From NCBI RefSeq assembly GCF_026684035.1, contig NZ_CP113361.1:1674001-1738000 (forward strand): 64,000 bases of DNA, read 5' to 3'. A program made the position numbers and the translations under genes. The notes under the pieces are model-generated. The model was given only the letters and a program-made list of their open reading frames with translations. It ran no database searches and was not told where the DNA came from. Source of the DNA: Methanogenium organophilum. Lineage in GTDB: Archaea; Halobacteriota; Methanomicrobia; Methanomicrobiales; Methanomicrobiaceae. This document shows positions 16,747-25,156 of this stretch, piece by piece; position 1 is the stretch's first letter; the number at the start of each line of letters is the position of its first letter.

Positions 16747-17997
16747 TCATTTTTTCTTTAGGGTAATTAGACACAACCCTAAAATGACTGCAAGTACCGG
16801 AATTCCAGAAAAAAGATCTGCAGCCTGTGTTGTGTTCTCTTGATCAATGGTTTCAGCCGCATCTCTTTCAATTGTCCGCTGTGTTTCTGTTAGAGTTACG
16901 GAAGTATTTGGCAGATCCAGCTTTATCATTTTCAGGACATCCCGTCCATCAACTATGTCAGTCCAGATAACGGTATCTCCAGAGATGTCAGCTGCACCTC
17001 CATACTCTTCATCTGTAACGGAGATCAAAATCTCACTTCCTTCTTTGAGATTGTAGAGCCATACCGAATACTTGCCGCTTCTCTTATCGGTCCAGACAAT
17101 ATTGTCTCCGTCGATCTTCGGACTGCTCCTGATTCTCACACCGGGTGAGGCAATAACAGTTGTTTCGTTTGTGGAAATATCTGTCATAAGAAGCTGCTGG
17201 GGAGCACTGTCTTTTAAAAATGACCCAAAATCCTCATCGAACCTGTAGACAATTTTGTCGCCGGAGATATCGGGAGAAGAATATAACCCCTTCCTTTCAT
17301 CGCCGAGTTGTTGGATTTCACCGGTTTCAAGGTTCATTAAATATACCATGGCTGTCATCTGTCCATATCTGTTATCGCGAAAAACAAGATATTTTCCAGA
17401 AATAGCAACTGTTGACTGAAAGCCCGGCAATTCATGTTTGGTAAGACTTCCGTCTTCCAGGTTATATACAAATATCTCTCCGTGGTCATAGTCGGAAGTC
17501 TCTGCGACTGAATTCCTTCCTGTAATAATGATCTTGTTTTGACCTATTGTCAGTCCATCGATCGAATTGAATTTCTCCGCGATTCTTTCAGGGGATTTTC
17601 TCTCATCCAGATTATATGCATATATATCAAACTGCCCTTCAAACCAATTTCTTTCCTCAGATTTTGTCTTCCAAACGGCAATATTTCCGTAAATATCCTG
17701 GTGGCTGAAATCAGGAGGATTGTCAACGGATAGTTCTTCGAGTCCTGATCCGCTGGTTTTGTACAGGAATAATTTAGACCATCCCGGTATATCATCCGTC
17801 TCCGGATATACTTCACAGATTAAAACGTTCCCTGAATCGATCGCGGCATAGATGTAAGTGCCCTCTTCTGCCGTAAAGATCGTCGTCTCTTCGCTGAAGA
17901 TCCCGACAGCAGAAGCAGCCGGGGCAAGGATGCAGAGGAATAATACTAGTATCAGGAATTGCGGGGGCTTTTTTTTGAAGACAGATGGATAATTCAT
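16747..17997 (-). CDS. secreted beta-propeller surface protein, copy A
   Basis: The 416-residue product has a signal peptide (basic FKKK, then a hydrophobic run ending APAASA), a series of about seven beta-propeller blades of TolB/WD-like type with recurring D.sgd.ivw / i.a.NLe.G patterns (for example SPKIDGDNIVWTDKRSGKY and DISGDTVIWTDIVDGRDV), a Thr/Glu-rich linker and a C-terminal hydrophobic helix ending LKKK. It should be anchored on the outer face of the membrane. The start at 17997 is chosen because it gives a proper signal peptide. It is divergent from a small exported protein and has a close paralogue at 18878-20148. Confidence 0.78.
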   Translation of the reverse strand: MNYPSVFKKKPPQFLILVLFLCILAPAASAVGIFSEETTIFTAEEGTYIYAAIDSGNVLICEVYPETDDIPGWSKLFLYKTSGSGLEELSVDNPPDFSHQDIYGNIAVWKTKSEERNWFEGQFDIYAYNLDERKSPERIAEKFNSIDGLTIGQNKIIITGRNSVAETSDYDHGEIFVYNLEDGSLTKHELPGFQSTVAISGKYLVFRDNRYGQMTAMVYLMNLETGEIQQLGDERKGLYSSPDISGDKIVYRFDEDFGSFLKDSAPQQLLMTDISTNETTVIASPGVRIRSSPKIDGDNIVWTDKRSGKYSVWLYNLKEGSEILISVTDEEYGGAADISGDTVIWTDIVDGRDVLKMIKLDLPNTSVTLTETQRTIERDAAETIDQENTTQAADLFSGIPVLAVILGLCLITLKKK

Positions 17998-18044
17998 CGG
18001 ATAACAGCTATCTGCCTGCATAGATATATTATGTACCTGACTTT

Positions 18045-18107
18045 CGTCCAACAATCTGTCAAAGCTTATTTTTTATCCCATAATTGTTGGACGGTAATCA
18101 GAGAAAT
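18045..18107. promoter_or_regulatory. palindromic operator of module A
   Basis: The divergent intergenic region contains CGTCCAACAAT (18045-18055) and its exact inverted partner ATTGTTGGACG (18083-18093), 27 bp apart. The right arm continues into GTAATCAGAGAAAT, which is repeated almost exactly in the same position of the second module (20233-20257). A TATA-like TTGTATTTATT follows at about 18107. The conservation and symmetry indicate a regulator-binding site shared by both modules. Confidence 0.65.
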
Positions 18108-18165
18108 TGTATTTATTCTGATGAACAAATCCCATAAATTGTGTCAGATTATAATACGGCACAGG

Positions 18166-18750
18166 ATGAAAACAATGAAAGGATACAAAAAATATGCACT
18201 GATCGGAATTTTTCTGATCTTTGCATTTGTGGTCTGCTCGCCGGCGAGCGCACTCGAAGCAAAAGCGACCGACGAGCAGCTGAAAATAATGAACGAACTT
18301 GAAGGAAAGGATATCACCATCGGGGAGTATCTCCAGAAGGTGTGGCCGCAGTTCTATGACGAACTGAAAGACGAACAGAAGAAAAAAGTTGATAACTGGA
18401 AAAAGAGCTGGCCGGAATCTCCGGGATCTGTGGATAAAGATTCAAAAGCCTCAATGACAACAAATGCTGATATAAGCAGTGGAGAAAACAGGATAATTTA
18501 TAGTGGTGATTCGACTGTTCATGACGGAGTACCGTACTATCATTATATTGAAGTAAAACTGAAAAACAGTGCAGATCAAATTGTAAGTTCAACAGCTTTT
18601 AGCGAATTTGATGGAGATGGATATGTCAATGCAGAAAACACGAAATTCTGGCTCCCGTCAGGCTACTACACCTCAAATGCATGGAGTTACTCATTAGATC
18701 CTGATACCGAAGATTCAGATGCCGCAGGCCCCATGTATTATTCAGCCTGA
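18166..18750 (+). CDS. small exported protein, copy A
   Basis: The 194-residue product has a signal peptide (KKYALIGIFLIFAFVVCSPASA) and a conserved mature N-terminus: ATDEQLKIMNELEGKD, then ITIGEYLQKVWPQFYDEL and a lysine-rich helix ending in WP. The C-terminal part is variable and Ser/Thr/Tyr-rich. The same N-terminal block is present in the paralogue at 20354-20911 while the C-terminal parts differ, so the first is the shared functional domain. I do not recognise a named family. The start could be 18166 or the ATG three codons later. It is divergent from beta-propeller gene A and under the shared palindrome. Confidence 0.72.
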   Translation: MKTMKGYKKYALIGIFLIFAFVVCSPASALEAKATDEQLKIMNELEGKDITIGEYLQKVWPQFYDELKDEQKKKVDNWKKSWPESPGSVDKDSKASMTTNADISSGENRIIYSGDSTVHDGVPYYHYIEVKLKNSADQIVSSTAFSEFDGDGYVNAENTKFWLPSGYYTSNAWSYSLDPDTEDSDAAGPMYYSA

Positions 18751-18877
18751 TCAAAACAAAGTTACATACTTTTTTATGTGGATTTCAAAGTGATGCTATA
18801 CGATCCGGCTTCTTAAATACCGGATGCTTAATTACCAAATTGATTCTGAAAAGTGGGTTTTAAGAGACTGCCTTTTC

Positions 18878-20148
18878 TCAGTTTTCAATAACAATGTTTC
18901 TTCGGGAAATAAAACACAAACCAAAAATCACTCCTGCGAATGAAAAACCCCAAAATAGTCCTGCGGTTTGTGTTGAATTTTCCCCGTTATCAGTTTCAGC
19001 AACCCCTTTTTCAATTGTCTGCTGTATTTCGGTTAGAGTTGCAGAAGTTTTTGGCAAATCTAGCTTTATCAATTTTAGGACATTTCGTCCGTTTACCAAA
19101 TCTTTCCAGATAACAGAATCTCCGGATATTTCGACCGAACCCCCGGAGGTACCATTTGTATCTGAAATCAGAATCTCGTATTCTTCATTGATATTATAAA
19201 GCCTCACCGAGTAGTAAACCCTGTTTCTCTTATCGGCCCACACTATGTTGTTCCCGTCAATCTTCGGGCTTGCAACTTGTGCATCAGGTGATGCAATAAT
19301 AGTCATTTCGTTTGTGAATATATCAGTCATTAAGACCTTTTGAGGTGGATTATCTTTCAAAAATGATCCAAAATTTTCATCGAACTTATAGACTATTTTT
19401 TCACCGGATATATCGGGATTAGAATAAACTCCTTTATTTTCATCACCGATTTGTCGGGTTTTGCCTGTATCGAAGTTCATTAGATGAACTGTGTTTTTTA
19501 ACTGACCATATCTGGTATCCTGAAATATAAGGTTTTTACCGGAGACCGCCACCCATGACTGACAACCTGGCAATTCATACTTAGTAAGGCTTCCTTCTAC
19601 CAGATTATATACAAATATCTCCCCGTGATCATAGTCTCGAGTTTCTGTAGCTGAATTCCTTCCTGTAATAATGATCTTATCATTACATTTTGCAATGCCA
19701 TTGACAGAATAGAATTTCTCCGCGATTCTTTCAGGAGATTTTCTCTCATCCAAATTATACGCATATACATCAAACTGCCCTTCAACCCAGTCCCTTTCGG
19801 ATTTTGCCACCCATACTACAATGTTTTCATTGATGTCAAGATGATGATATAAAGAAAGAGACGGAGATGGATGAATTAACAATTCTTCAGGAGTTCCTTC
19901 GCTGATATTATACAGGTATAACCTTGACCAGCTGGAGGCATCATCCTTATCAGGATCAGGATATACTTCACATATTAAAATGTTCCCTGAATCTATCGCA
20001 GAAGAGATGTATGCTCCCTCTTCAGCCGTAAAGATCGTTTTCTTTTCGCCGGAGATCCCGACAGCAGAAGCAGCCGGGCCAAGTATACAGAGAGATAACA
20101 GCAATATAAAAACATTGAAATTATCTTATTGCCAGGAGAAGGATTCAT
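18878..20148 (-). pseudogene. secreted beta-propeller surface protein, copy B, frameshifted start
   Basis: This is a paralogue of the gene at 16747-17997 with the same propeller blades, linker and C-terminal helix (from about residue 20 onward nearly collinear). The matching start codon (cat at 20146-20148, MNPSPGNK) is in a different frame from the rest; the frame changes near 20125-20130. In the propeller frame a stop lies just upstream of DNFNVFILLLSLCILGPAASA. Without the shift the signal peptide would be normal. Initiation at the TTG (20104) would leave a very short signal sequence. I therefore treat it as probably inactive, though a sequencing error or a recent mutation is possible. Confidence 0.6.
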
Positions 20149-20193
20149 CGGATTTAACTGTCGCCATTAACGAATATATATTAAATCTCATTT

Positions 20194-20257
20194 CTGTCCA
20201 ACTAACAATCAGAATCCGGTATTCACCTGAGAATTGTTGGACAGTTCTCAGAGAAAT
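20194..20257. promoter_or_regulatory. palindromic operator of module B
   Basis: CTGTCCAAC (20194-20202) pairs with GTTGGACAG (20236-20244). The right part, ATTGTTGGACAGTTCTCAG then AGAAAT, matches 22 of 25 positions of the element upstream of copy A. A TATA-like ACTATATG follows. The same placement relative to the divergent genes argues for common control. Confidence 0.65.
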
Positions 20258-20353
20258 ACTATATGTCCTCACTTTCTAAAGTAGATTAAAACTATCTCTG
20301 ATTCAATGCCAGGAGATTTTCATAAAATTAATTATCGTTGAGGCAGGGGGCAC

Positions 20354-20911
20354 ATGAATATAAATGAAAAAGAAAAGAATACAGCCATTTTCAGATTTAT
20401 AGCAGCATTACTGCTTTTTCTTTTAATTATAATTCCCATTACACCGGCACAGGCCGTGTCAGCAGAAGCGACCGAGGAGCAGCTGAAGGTAATGAACGAA
20501 CTTGAGGGATCTGATATCACTATTGGAGAATACCTGAAGAAGGCATGGCCCCAGTTCTATGATGAACTTACGGACGAACAAAAAGAGAGGGTAAGCCGCT
20601 GGAAGAAAGGGTGGCCTAAAGATCCCGTACATATAGAAGAAAACCAAATCAACTGGCACAGCCAGAATATTACATCGTACACGACCGCACTCAATATCAA
20701 CCTCAAATGGAAGAACCCGTTGTCTAATCTAAGCCTGAATGTCTATTCACCTGAAGGCAGATCTTTTGGGCCTTTTTATGACAATTTTGACGGACATACA
20801 AACGGGCAGATCTATTTTTTCATCAGGAAGGAAGGTGGACTTCAGATGGGTGAATGGTGGTATGCAGTAGAAGGAGAGGAGATCAATGAAACACAGAAAT
20901 ATTTTTTCTGA
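20354..20911 (+). CDS. small exported protein, copy B
   Basis: The 185-residue product has a lysine/glutamate N-terminus, a hydrophobic signal segment (FIAALLLFLLIIIPITPAQAVS) and the conserved block seen in copy A (ATEEQLKVMNELEGSD, ITIGEYLKKAWPQFYDEL, then a basic helix ending GWP). The remainder, different from copy A, has beta-strand character (NITSYTTALNINLKW, GQIYFFIRKEGG). The ATG is preceded by GGGGG. The next gene, the membrane-anchored regulator, overlaps it by 26 bp, so expression is linked. The function is unknown. Confidence 0.72.
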   Translation: MNINEKEKNTAIFRFIAALLLFLLIIIPITPAQAVSAEATEEQLKVMNELEGSDITIGEYLKKAWPQFYDELTDEQKERVSRWKKGWPKDPVHIEENQINWHSQNITSYTTALNINLKWKNPLSNLSLNVYSPEGRSFGPFYDNFDGHTNGQIYFFIRKEGGLQMGEWWYAVEGEEINETQKYFF

Positions 20912-21629
20912 ACTAAATGATCCAAAGAACCTCTTATTCAGCCTAATCGTCATAATTATATTGGCGAAGGCGGTTTCAGCGACCCCTTTTCCCAGTGAAG
21001 ACGACGAATATATTATAACCGGATCGACTGTTCCGGGGGATTATATAGACTCTTCAGGAACTGACGGACCCGAAAGCTTTGATGACGTGCCTTTGTGGAT
21101 TAAGGCATCCGTTCTTGCAGGCGCGGCCGCCTCATCCTTATGCCTTCTAAAATACATCCCGCTTATATCGGGGAAAATAAAGGAGAAAAATTCCAACGGA
21201 AACAGGAGAAAAATCCTTGAGATTATACGTGAATATCCGGGAAGTACAGCAACCGAAATTAATACTCTTACATGGATTAATACCGGAACTATCAGGTATC
21301 ATCTCTCTATCCTTGAGAAAAACCGTGATGTGGTCTCTGTGAAAACCGGCCACACGTACTGTTATTTTTTAAATGGGTCTCGGTACACTCACGAGCAGAT
21401 GGTTATTACGGCTCTCTCAAAAAACGAGACCACAAAACGGATAATTCACGTGATAAACGAAAGACCAGGTATCTCGAATAAATCTGTATCGGGTATTATC
21501 GGCATTGACAAGAGTTCAGTACACTGGCACATAAAAAGACTTGCCGAAGCGGAGGTTATAATGATCAAAAGTGAGGGACGGACATCTCAGTTTTTCATGA
21601 GGGAAGGATTTGAGAAATATTCCGTATAA
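20886..21629 (+). CDS. membrane-anchored winged-helix regulator with two HTH domains
   Basis: The 247-residue protein begins with a hydrophobic segment (NLLFSLIVIIILAKAVSA), an extracytoplasmic stretch rich in acidic residues, a second hydrophobic helix (IKASVLAGAAASSLCLLKYI) and then two cytosolic winged-helix domains: RRKILEIIREYPGSTATEI with TGTIRYHLSILE, and TKRIIHVINERPGISNKSV with KSSVHWHIKRLAEA. This is a known methanogen type in which an external signal could be passed directly to DNA. It overlaps the 3' end of the exported protein B gene. It is a good candidate for binding the shared palindromes at 18045 and 20194. Confidence 0.85.
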   Translation: MKHRNIFSELNDPKNLLFSLIVIIILAKAVSATPFPSEDDEYIITGSTVPGDYIDSSGTDGPESFDDVPLWIKASVLAGAAASSLCLLKYIPLISGKIKEKNSNGNRRKILEIIREYPGSTATEINTLTWINTGTIRYHLSILEKNRDVVSVKTGHTYCYFLNGSRYTHEQMVITALSKNETTKRIIHVINERPGISNKSVSGIIGIDKSSVHWHIKRLAEAEVIMIKSEGRTSQFFMREGFEKYSV

Positions 21630-21865
21630 ACGAAGAGAATGTATTTTTGTGTGATTGAGATAAACAAATGGATAATAAAATTTCAAGATTCAGTTCAACA
21701 ATTTAAAATATTCTAATCAAGAAAATAGCTTACAGAACCAGCTGAATATATAGGCAATCCTTATCTGAGCGAACTTACACATTCAACTATAATCAGGTCT
21801 CATAATCGGAATCAATATCCTTAAAAATGGTAAACAATTCAATTAGAAATAATTCCATAAATTAT

Positions 21866-21921
21866 AGAGAATTTCTATTAACCTCCCTTTTCCGCAAGTA
21901 CTTTATTGCACCCGATCGATC
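21866..21921 (+). mobile_element. solo left end of the IS5-type element
   Basis: The 56-bp segment repeats the left end of the decayed insertion sequence at 15273-15328 with about five differences, including an identical core CAAGTACTTTATTGCACCC. No transposase follows. It marks either an old excision or a deletion. Confidence 0.65.
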
Positions 21922-22057
21922 GCTATTTCATCCTACTATCCGCAGAAAGAATAGTCCACAATACAATTGACCTACCAAAGAATCGATGTAAGTTTTTAGT
22001 AAATCGGCCTTGTAGAAATCCTATAAGAAAATAGCGGATAAAAGATCGATCGTATGG

Positions 22058-22170
22058 GAGCTCCAGTTTTATTCATCACAAACAAATAAAGGAGCTCTCA
22101 AACAAATGTCTGAGAACCAGTACTTCTCGTCGAATAGGGGCGCAGGAGCAATCTTGCAGCCCTATTCGAC
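22058..22170. repeat. two adjacent hairpin-forming inverted repeats
   Basis: The first is GAGCTCC (22058-22064) with GGAGCTC (22091-22097), extended by TTTTATT and AATAAA inside. The second is GTCGAATAGGG (22129-22139) with CCCTATTCGAC (22160-22170), an 11-bp perfect stem with a 20-nt loop. A 38-codon open frame (22106-22222, starting MSENQYF) runs across the second hairpin, but its coding status is doubtful. Apart from these and the IS end, the 660-bp stretch 21630-22290 has no supported gene. Confidence 0.55.
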
Positions 22171-22290
22171 ATTTAGCAAAGACCACAACCGGTATTCCAT
22201 GTGGTCATTTCTGTGCTCATAATCCGTTACCAAAGGCGGAATGCCACTGACATGAATCCATCGCCAGCTACCACCTCCCTCACACCCCCC

Positions 22291-23607
22291 TCACACCTCC
22301 TCCGCCAGCCCGAGCAGAAACACCGTTATGGGAACAATCCGTATCTCCACCCCGTCTTCAACGGTGGTTTTGATGGTGCTCTCAGTGATGATTGATCCCC
22401 TGGTGAGACCGAATGTTTTGCAGGCCATGACCAGACCGGAGGTCTCCCGTTGCAGATTCTGTTCGTTCAGGTCATAGCAGACCTGGTATGCCCCGGTGAT
22501 GGCATTCCCCTCCTGCACAATAAAATCACACTCGGAACCGCCCTCATTCAGGAAAAAGGTCGTTTTGCCTCTGCGCATCAGTTCGTTGAAGACGACATTT
22601 TCATAGAGCCTCCCGATGTTTTGGGAAAATGAGAATGAGACGGCATTCACAAACCCGGTGTCGATGGCGTAATATTTGGTATCCGAGATGAGCTGCTTTT
22701 TGAGAGAATAGCTGAAGTTTCTCAGTTCAAAGACCATATAAACCTGCCTGAGGTAATCGATGTAATCCTCAACAGTCTGGTAGTTGTACTTCAGCGCTCT
22801 CGTGATACTGTTGATGCTGTTTTGTTTTGTATCATTCGTGAGAAGATAGCGGGCCAGTTTTTTGAGCTTTTCAAAGTTTCTGAGCCTGAACCGTGAGAGT
22901 ATATCCTTCAGGAGTATCGTATTATAGTACGACACCAATTCCTCTTTTTTCAGGTCTTCATCTATCGATGCAACACGGGGAAATCCTCCGTATCGTAGAT
23001 ATTCTGCAAATAAGCGGTGTATCTCAATCTTTTTCGCGGAATAATCCATGATATTTTTGCATTCCACATTCTGAAATGCCAAAAATTCACTGAATGTGAG
23101 AGGGTACACAGCCAGCTGGAGATATCTGCCGGAAATCGAAGTAGCAATCTCACCCGATAACAGCCGTGATGACGAACCCGTTACATAGACCTTCGCTTTC
23201 TGCAACTCATACGCAGTCCGAACCCATTTTTCCCAGCCATTGACATTTTGCACCTCATCAAGGAAGATAAATACATCACCATCGGGATTGATGGTCTCGC
23301 GGTACGTCTCGAAGATCATATCGAGGGTCCGGGTATCGATGGTATCTCCGAACCGCGGGTCCTCAAAATTTATGTACAGGAGCGCTTCTTTTCCCACATG
23401 TTGTGCGAGGTCCTGCATCTCAAGCTTTAAGAGCGTTGATTTTCCACTCCTCCTGATGCCGGTAAGGACGATGATCTCGCCGGATTTCCTGAAACGACGA
23501 ATTGTATTGAGATATTCAGTCCTCGGGACATATGCTTCAAAGTCCCGTTTCCAGTAGTTCCAGTCGTTGAGGATCTCAGTTATCCCGAGCTTCGTGAGCT
23601 CCTGCAT
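22291..23607 (-). CDS. archaeal AAA+ ATPase with DUF4143 domain
   Basis: The 438-residue product has a Walker A motif (TGIRRSGKST, about residue 50), a Walker B motif (VFIFLDEVQN) and sensor (VYVTGSSSRLL) in an AAA_14-type domain, followed by a DUF4143 domain with a C-terminal nuclease-like segment (FNELMRRG ... GGSECDFIVQEG). Such proteins are common in archaea and many bacteria and have no assigned role; a link with mobile DNA or defence is often suspected. The start is the ATG at 23607, with a TTG at 23628 in frame upstream. A TATA-like TTTATTC about 28 bp upstream suggests a leaderless transcript. Confidence 0.85.
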   Translation of the reverse strand: MQELTKLGITEILNDWNYWKRDFEAYVPRTEYLNTIRRFRKSGEIIVLTGIRRSGKSTLLKLEMQDLAQHVGKEALLYINFEDPRFGDTIDTRTLDMIFETYRETINPDGDVFIFLDEVQNVNGWEKWVRTAYELQKAKVYVTGSSSRLLSGEIATSISGRYLQLAVYPLTFSEFLAFQNVECKNIMDYSAKKIEIHRLFAEYLRYGGFPRVASIDEDLKKEELVSYYNTILLKDILSRFRLRNFEKLKKLARYLLTNDTKQNSINSITRALKYNYQTVEDYIDYLRQVYMVFELRNFSYSLKKQLISDTKYYAIDTGFVNAVSFSFSQNIGRLYENVVFNELMRRGKTTFFLNEGGSECDFIVQEGNAITGAYQVCYDLNEQNLQRETSGLVMACKTFGLTRGSIITESTIKTTVEDGVEIRIVPITVFLLGLAEEV

Positions 23608-23640
23608 GATACTCAATTCGGTGAACAAATAGAATAAACT

Positions 23641-23726
23641 TATGGTATACTGTAAGTTTAATTAGGAATTTGTTACAGTATACTGTAAGTTTCATGGAGA
23701 ATTTGTCCTGGTATACCTGAAGTTTG
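23641..23726. promoter_or_regulatory. three phased GTATAC palindromes upstream of the ATPase
   Basis: GTATAC occurs at 23645, 23678 and 23711, exactly 33 bp apart each time, inside longer dyads. The first is AAACTTA...TAAGTTT, the second TTACAGTATACTGTAA, and the third has CTGGTATACCTG. Conserved AAGTTT follows each core. Regular spacing of about three helix turns suggests cooperative binding of a repressor or activator on one DNA face. Confidence 0.6.
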
Positions 23727-23871
23727 AGGGGGGTGGGGAGTTCTATCGGTAGAGCGGGCGGGGGTTGAAAGTGGTGAGGATAAATTCCCGGAATTTAAAC
23801 ACGATAATAGAATCTGGATTAGAAATAAATAGTATCTAAGGGTATGACTATTTGTATCTCAGGTAGCCATT

Positions 23872-24195
23872 ATGAGTTCCACACCATCACCCAAAAAGAA
23901 GTACTCTGGGCGAGATGATTACCAAAAAACGGATAAATCTACCTCTGTTGGTGTTCAGGATGCCGGTGTCAAATACATACCGGTTGGGGAACACACAGAA
24001 ATATTCAAATTGGCTTGCATGGCGATTAAGGATTCAGAAAAATCTCAGATTATGGGACGACTTTCCCCGGAGAGTAGAAAAATTTTCGCCAAAACAAAGT
24101 GGAGCGAGAGCGGTTTTATTCCCTCATTTACCGAAACGGACAAAATTTTAAGGAAAGTATCCCGTCGGACATACGGTAAAACGCACGGTCGATAA
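23872..24195 (+). CDS. possible antitoxin-like partner, 107 aa
   Basis: I do not recognise this basic, soluble protein. It starts MSSTPSPKKKYSG and has a helical centre (EIFKLACMAIKDSEKSQIMG). It ends only 5 bp before a broken zeta-toxin-like gene, the usual layout of a two-gene toxin-antitoxin operon with the antitoxin first, which is my reason for the suggestion. A TATA-like sequence is present about 30-40 bp upstream. Confidence 0.55.
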   Translation: MSSTPSPKKKYSGRDDYQKTDKSTSVGVQDAGVKYIPVGEHTEIFKLACMAIKDSEKSQIMGRLSPESRKIFAKTKWSESGFIPSFTETDKILRKVSRRTYGKTHGR

Positions 24196-24200
24196 TTCCG

Positions 24201-24850
24201 ATGAAAGATTTCTATCTTTTTGCCGGGCCAAACGGATCCGGTAAATCCACAATAATGGCCCCGTTTCTCTTAGATGACTCTATTATTATTTAAGTCCGGA
24301 TTATTGCGAACGTGAAGATCCTATTATAAAATATCTGCCAGATGGGATTGAAAAGTCAATCCGGGCACGGGAACCGACCGAAAGACAACTGAAAGAATTG
24401 ATATTAGCAGGAGAAAACGTTGCATGGGAGACGGTGTTCTCTCATGAAAGCCGTCTGGATATGATGAAATTCGCGAAGGAAGAAGGGTACAGGATTCATC
24501 TGGCATATATTACAACAAAAGATCCCGATATCAATGTTGCCCACGTCAAATCCCGACATAGAGATGGGGGACATGATGTACCGGAAGAGAAAATCCGGGA
24601 TAGGTATGAACGTTCAGTCTCTTTTTTGCCGGAAATGATTCTGATGGCCGATGAAGTTTCAATATATGACAATTCCTCAGAATATACCGATCCAAAACTT
24701 GTGTTCCAAAAAACTATGCGAAATGAAGAAAACGCCGAATCTGAAATGATCGTCTGGCTGGTTGACGATGAGGGTGTGGTGGAGTGGGTTGGGAAGTATG
24801 TGGCTTATCCCCTCCATGAAATGGGCATGCATGTTCAATGTTATATATGA
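24201..24850 (+). pseudogene. zeta-toxin-like kinase gene, frameshifted
   Basis: The first frame reads MKDFYLFAGPNGSGKST, a Walker A motif typical of zeta-toxin/AAA_33 kinases, and stops at a TAA at 24291. The continuation is in another frame: LSPDYCEREDPII, then NVAWETVFSHESR, GYRIHLAYITTKDPDINVAHV and the sensor-like helices PEEKIRDRYERSVSFLPE. These match the rest of the zeta-like fold (HE/SR substrate region, R-rich loop). The frameshift is at an (ATT)3 tract around 24283-24293. Total length fits a normal 210-220-residue toxin. The gene is probably dead unless frameshifting occurs. Confidence 0.75.
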
Positions 24851-25156
24851 GTTCAGGAATTACTCAGAGAATTCTGTATTGAATTGGATTTTGAGGGATT
24901 CACCCCCCCATACCACTGCACTGCTCACACCACTACTGCCCCCCACAATCCCACCCACCTCGCGAGTGTGGATGCGGGCCTCAAAGCGGGCGTCGGTCTT
25001 CTTCTATCTCCGCGAGCGTCCGGCAGATCCACGTGACGTCGCGGTGCGGGAATTGGGGATTTTTGCCGTTATTTTTTGGATGGTCTGGTAGGGGTGGGAA
25101 AGCCCTCTAATCCCGGATGAAGAACACTCACAGAAAAAATTGAGATGATTAGGTTA
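24851..25156. other. non-coding interval
   Basis: This 306-bp stretch contains C-rich and then GC-rich sequence with no supported gene. A frame on the plus strand (RASKRASVFFYLRERP) is short and lacks a start; I see no homology. It separates the zeta-like relic from the convergent FAS1 gene. Confidence 0.4.

Noticed and set aside
17959-18165. N-terminal extension of exported protein A
   Set aside because: The extension would read through the palindromic operator and the promoter, and the normal signal peptide begins at 18166.
23641-23726. Three regularly spaced repeats as a tiny CRISPR array
   Set aside because: The repeated core is short and palindromic, the intervening sequences are themselves similar, and no cas gene is in the window. 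An operator array fits better.
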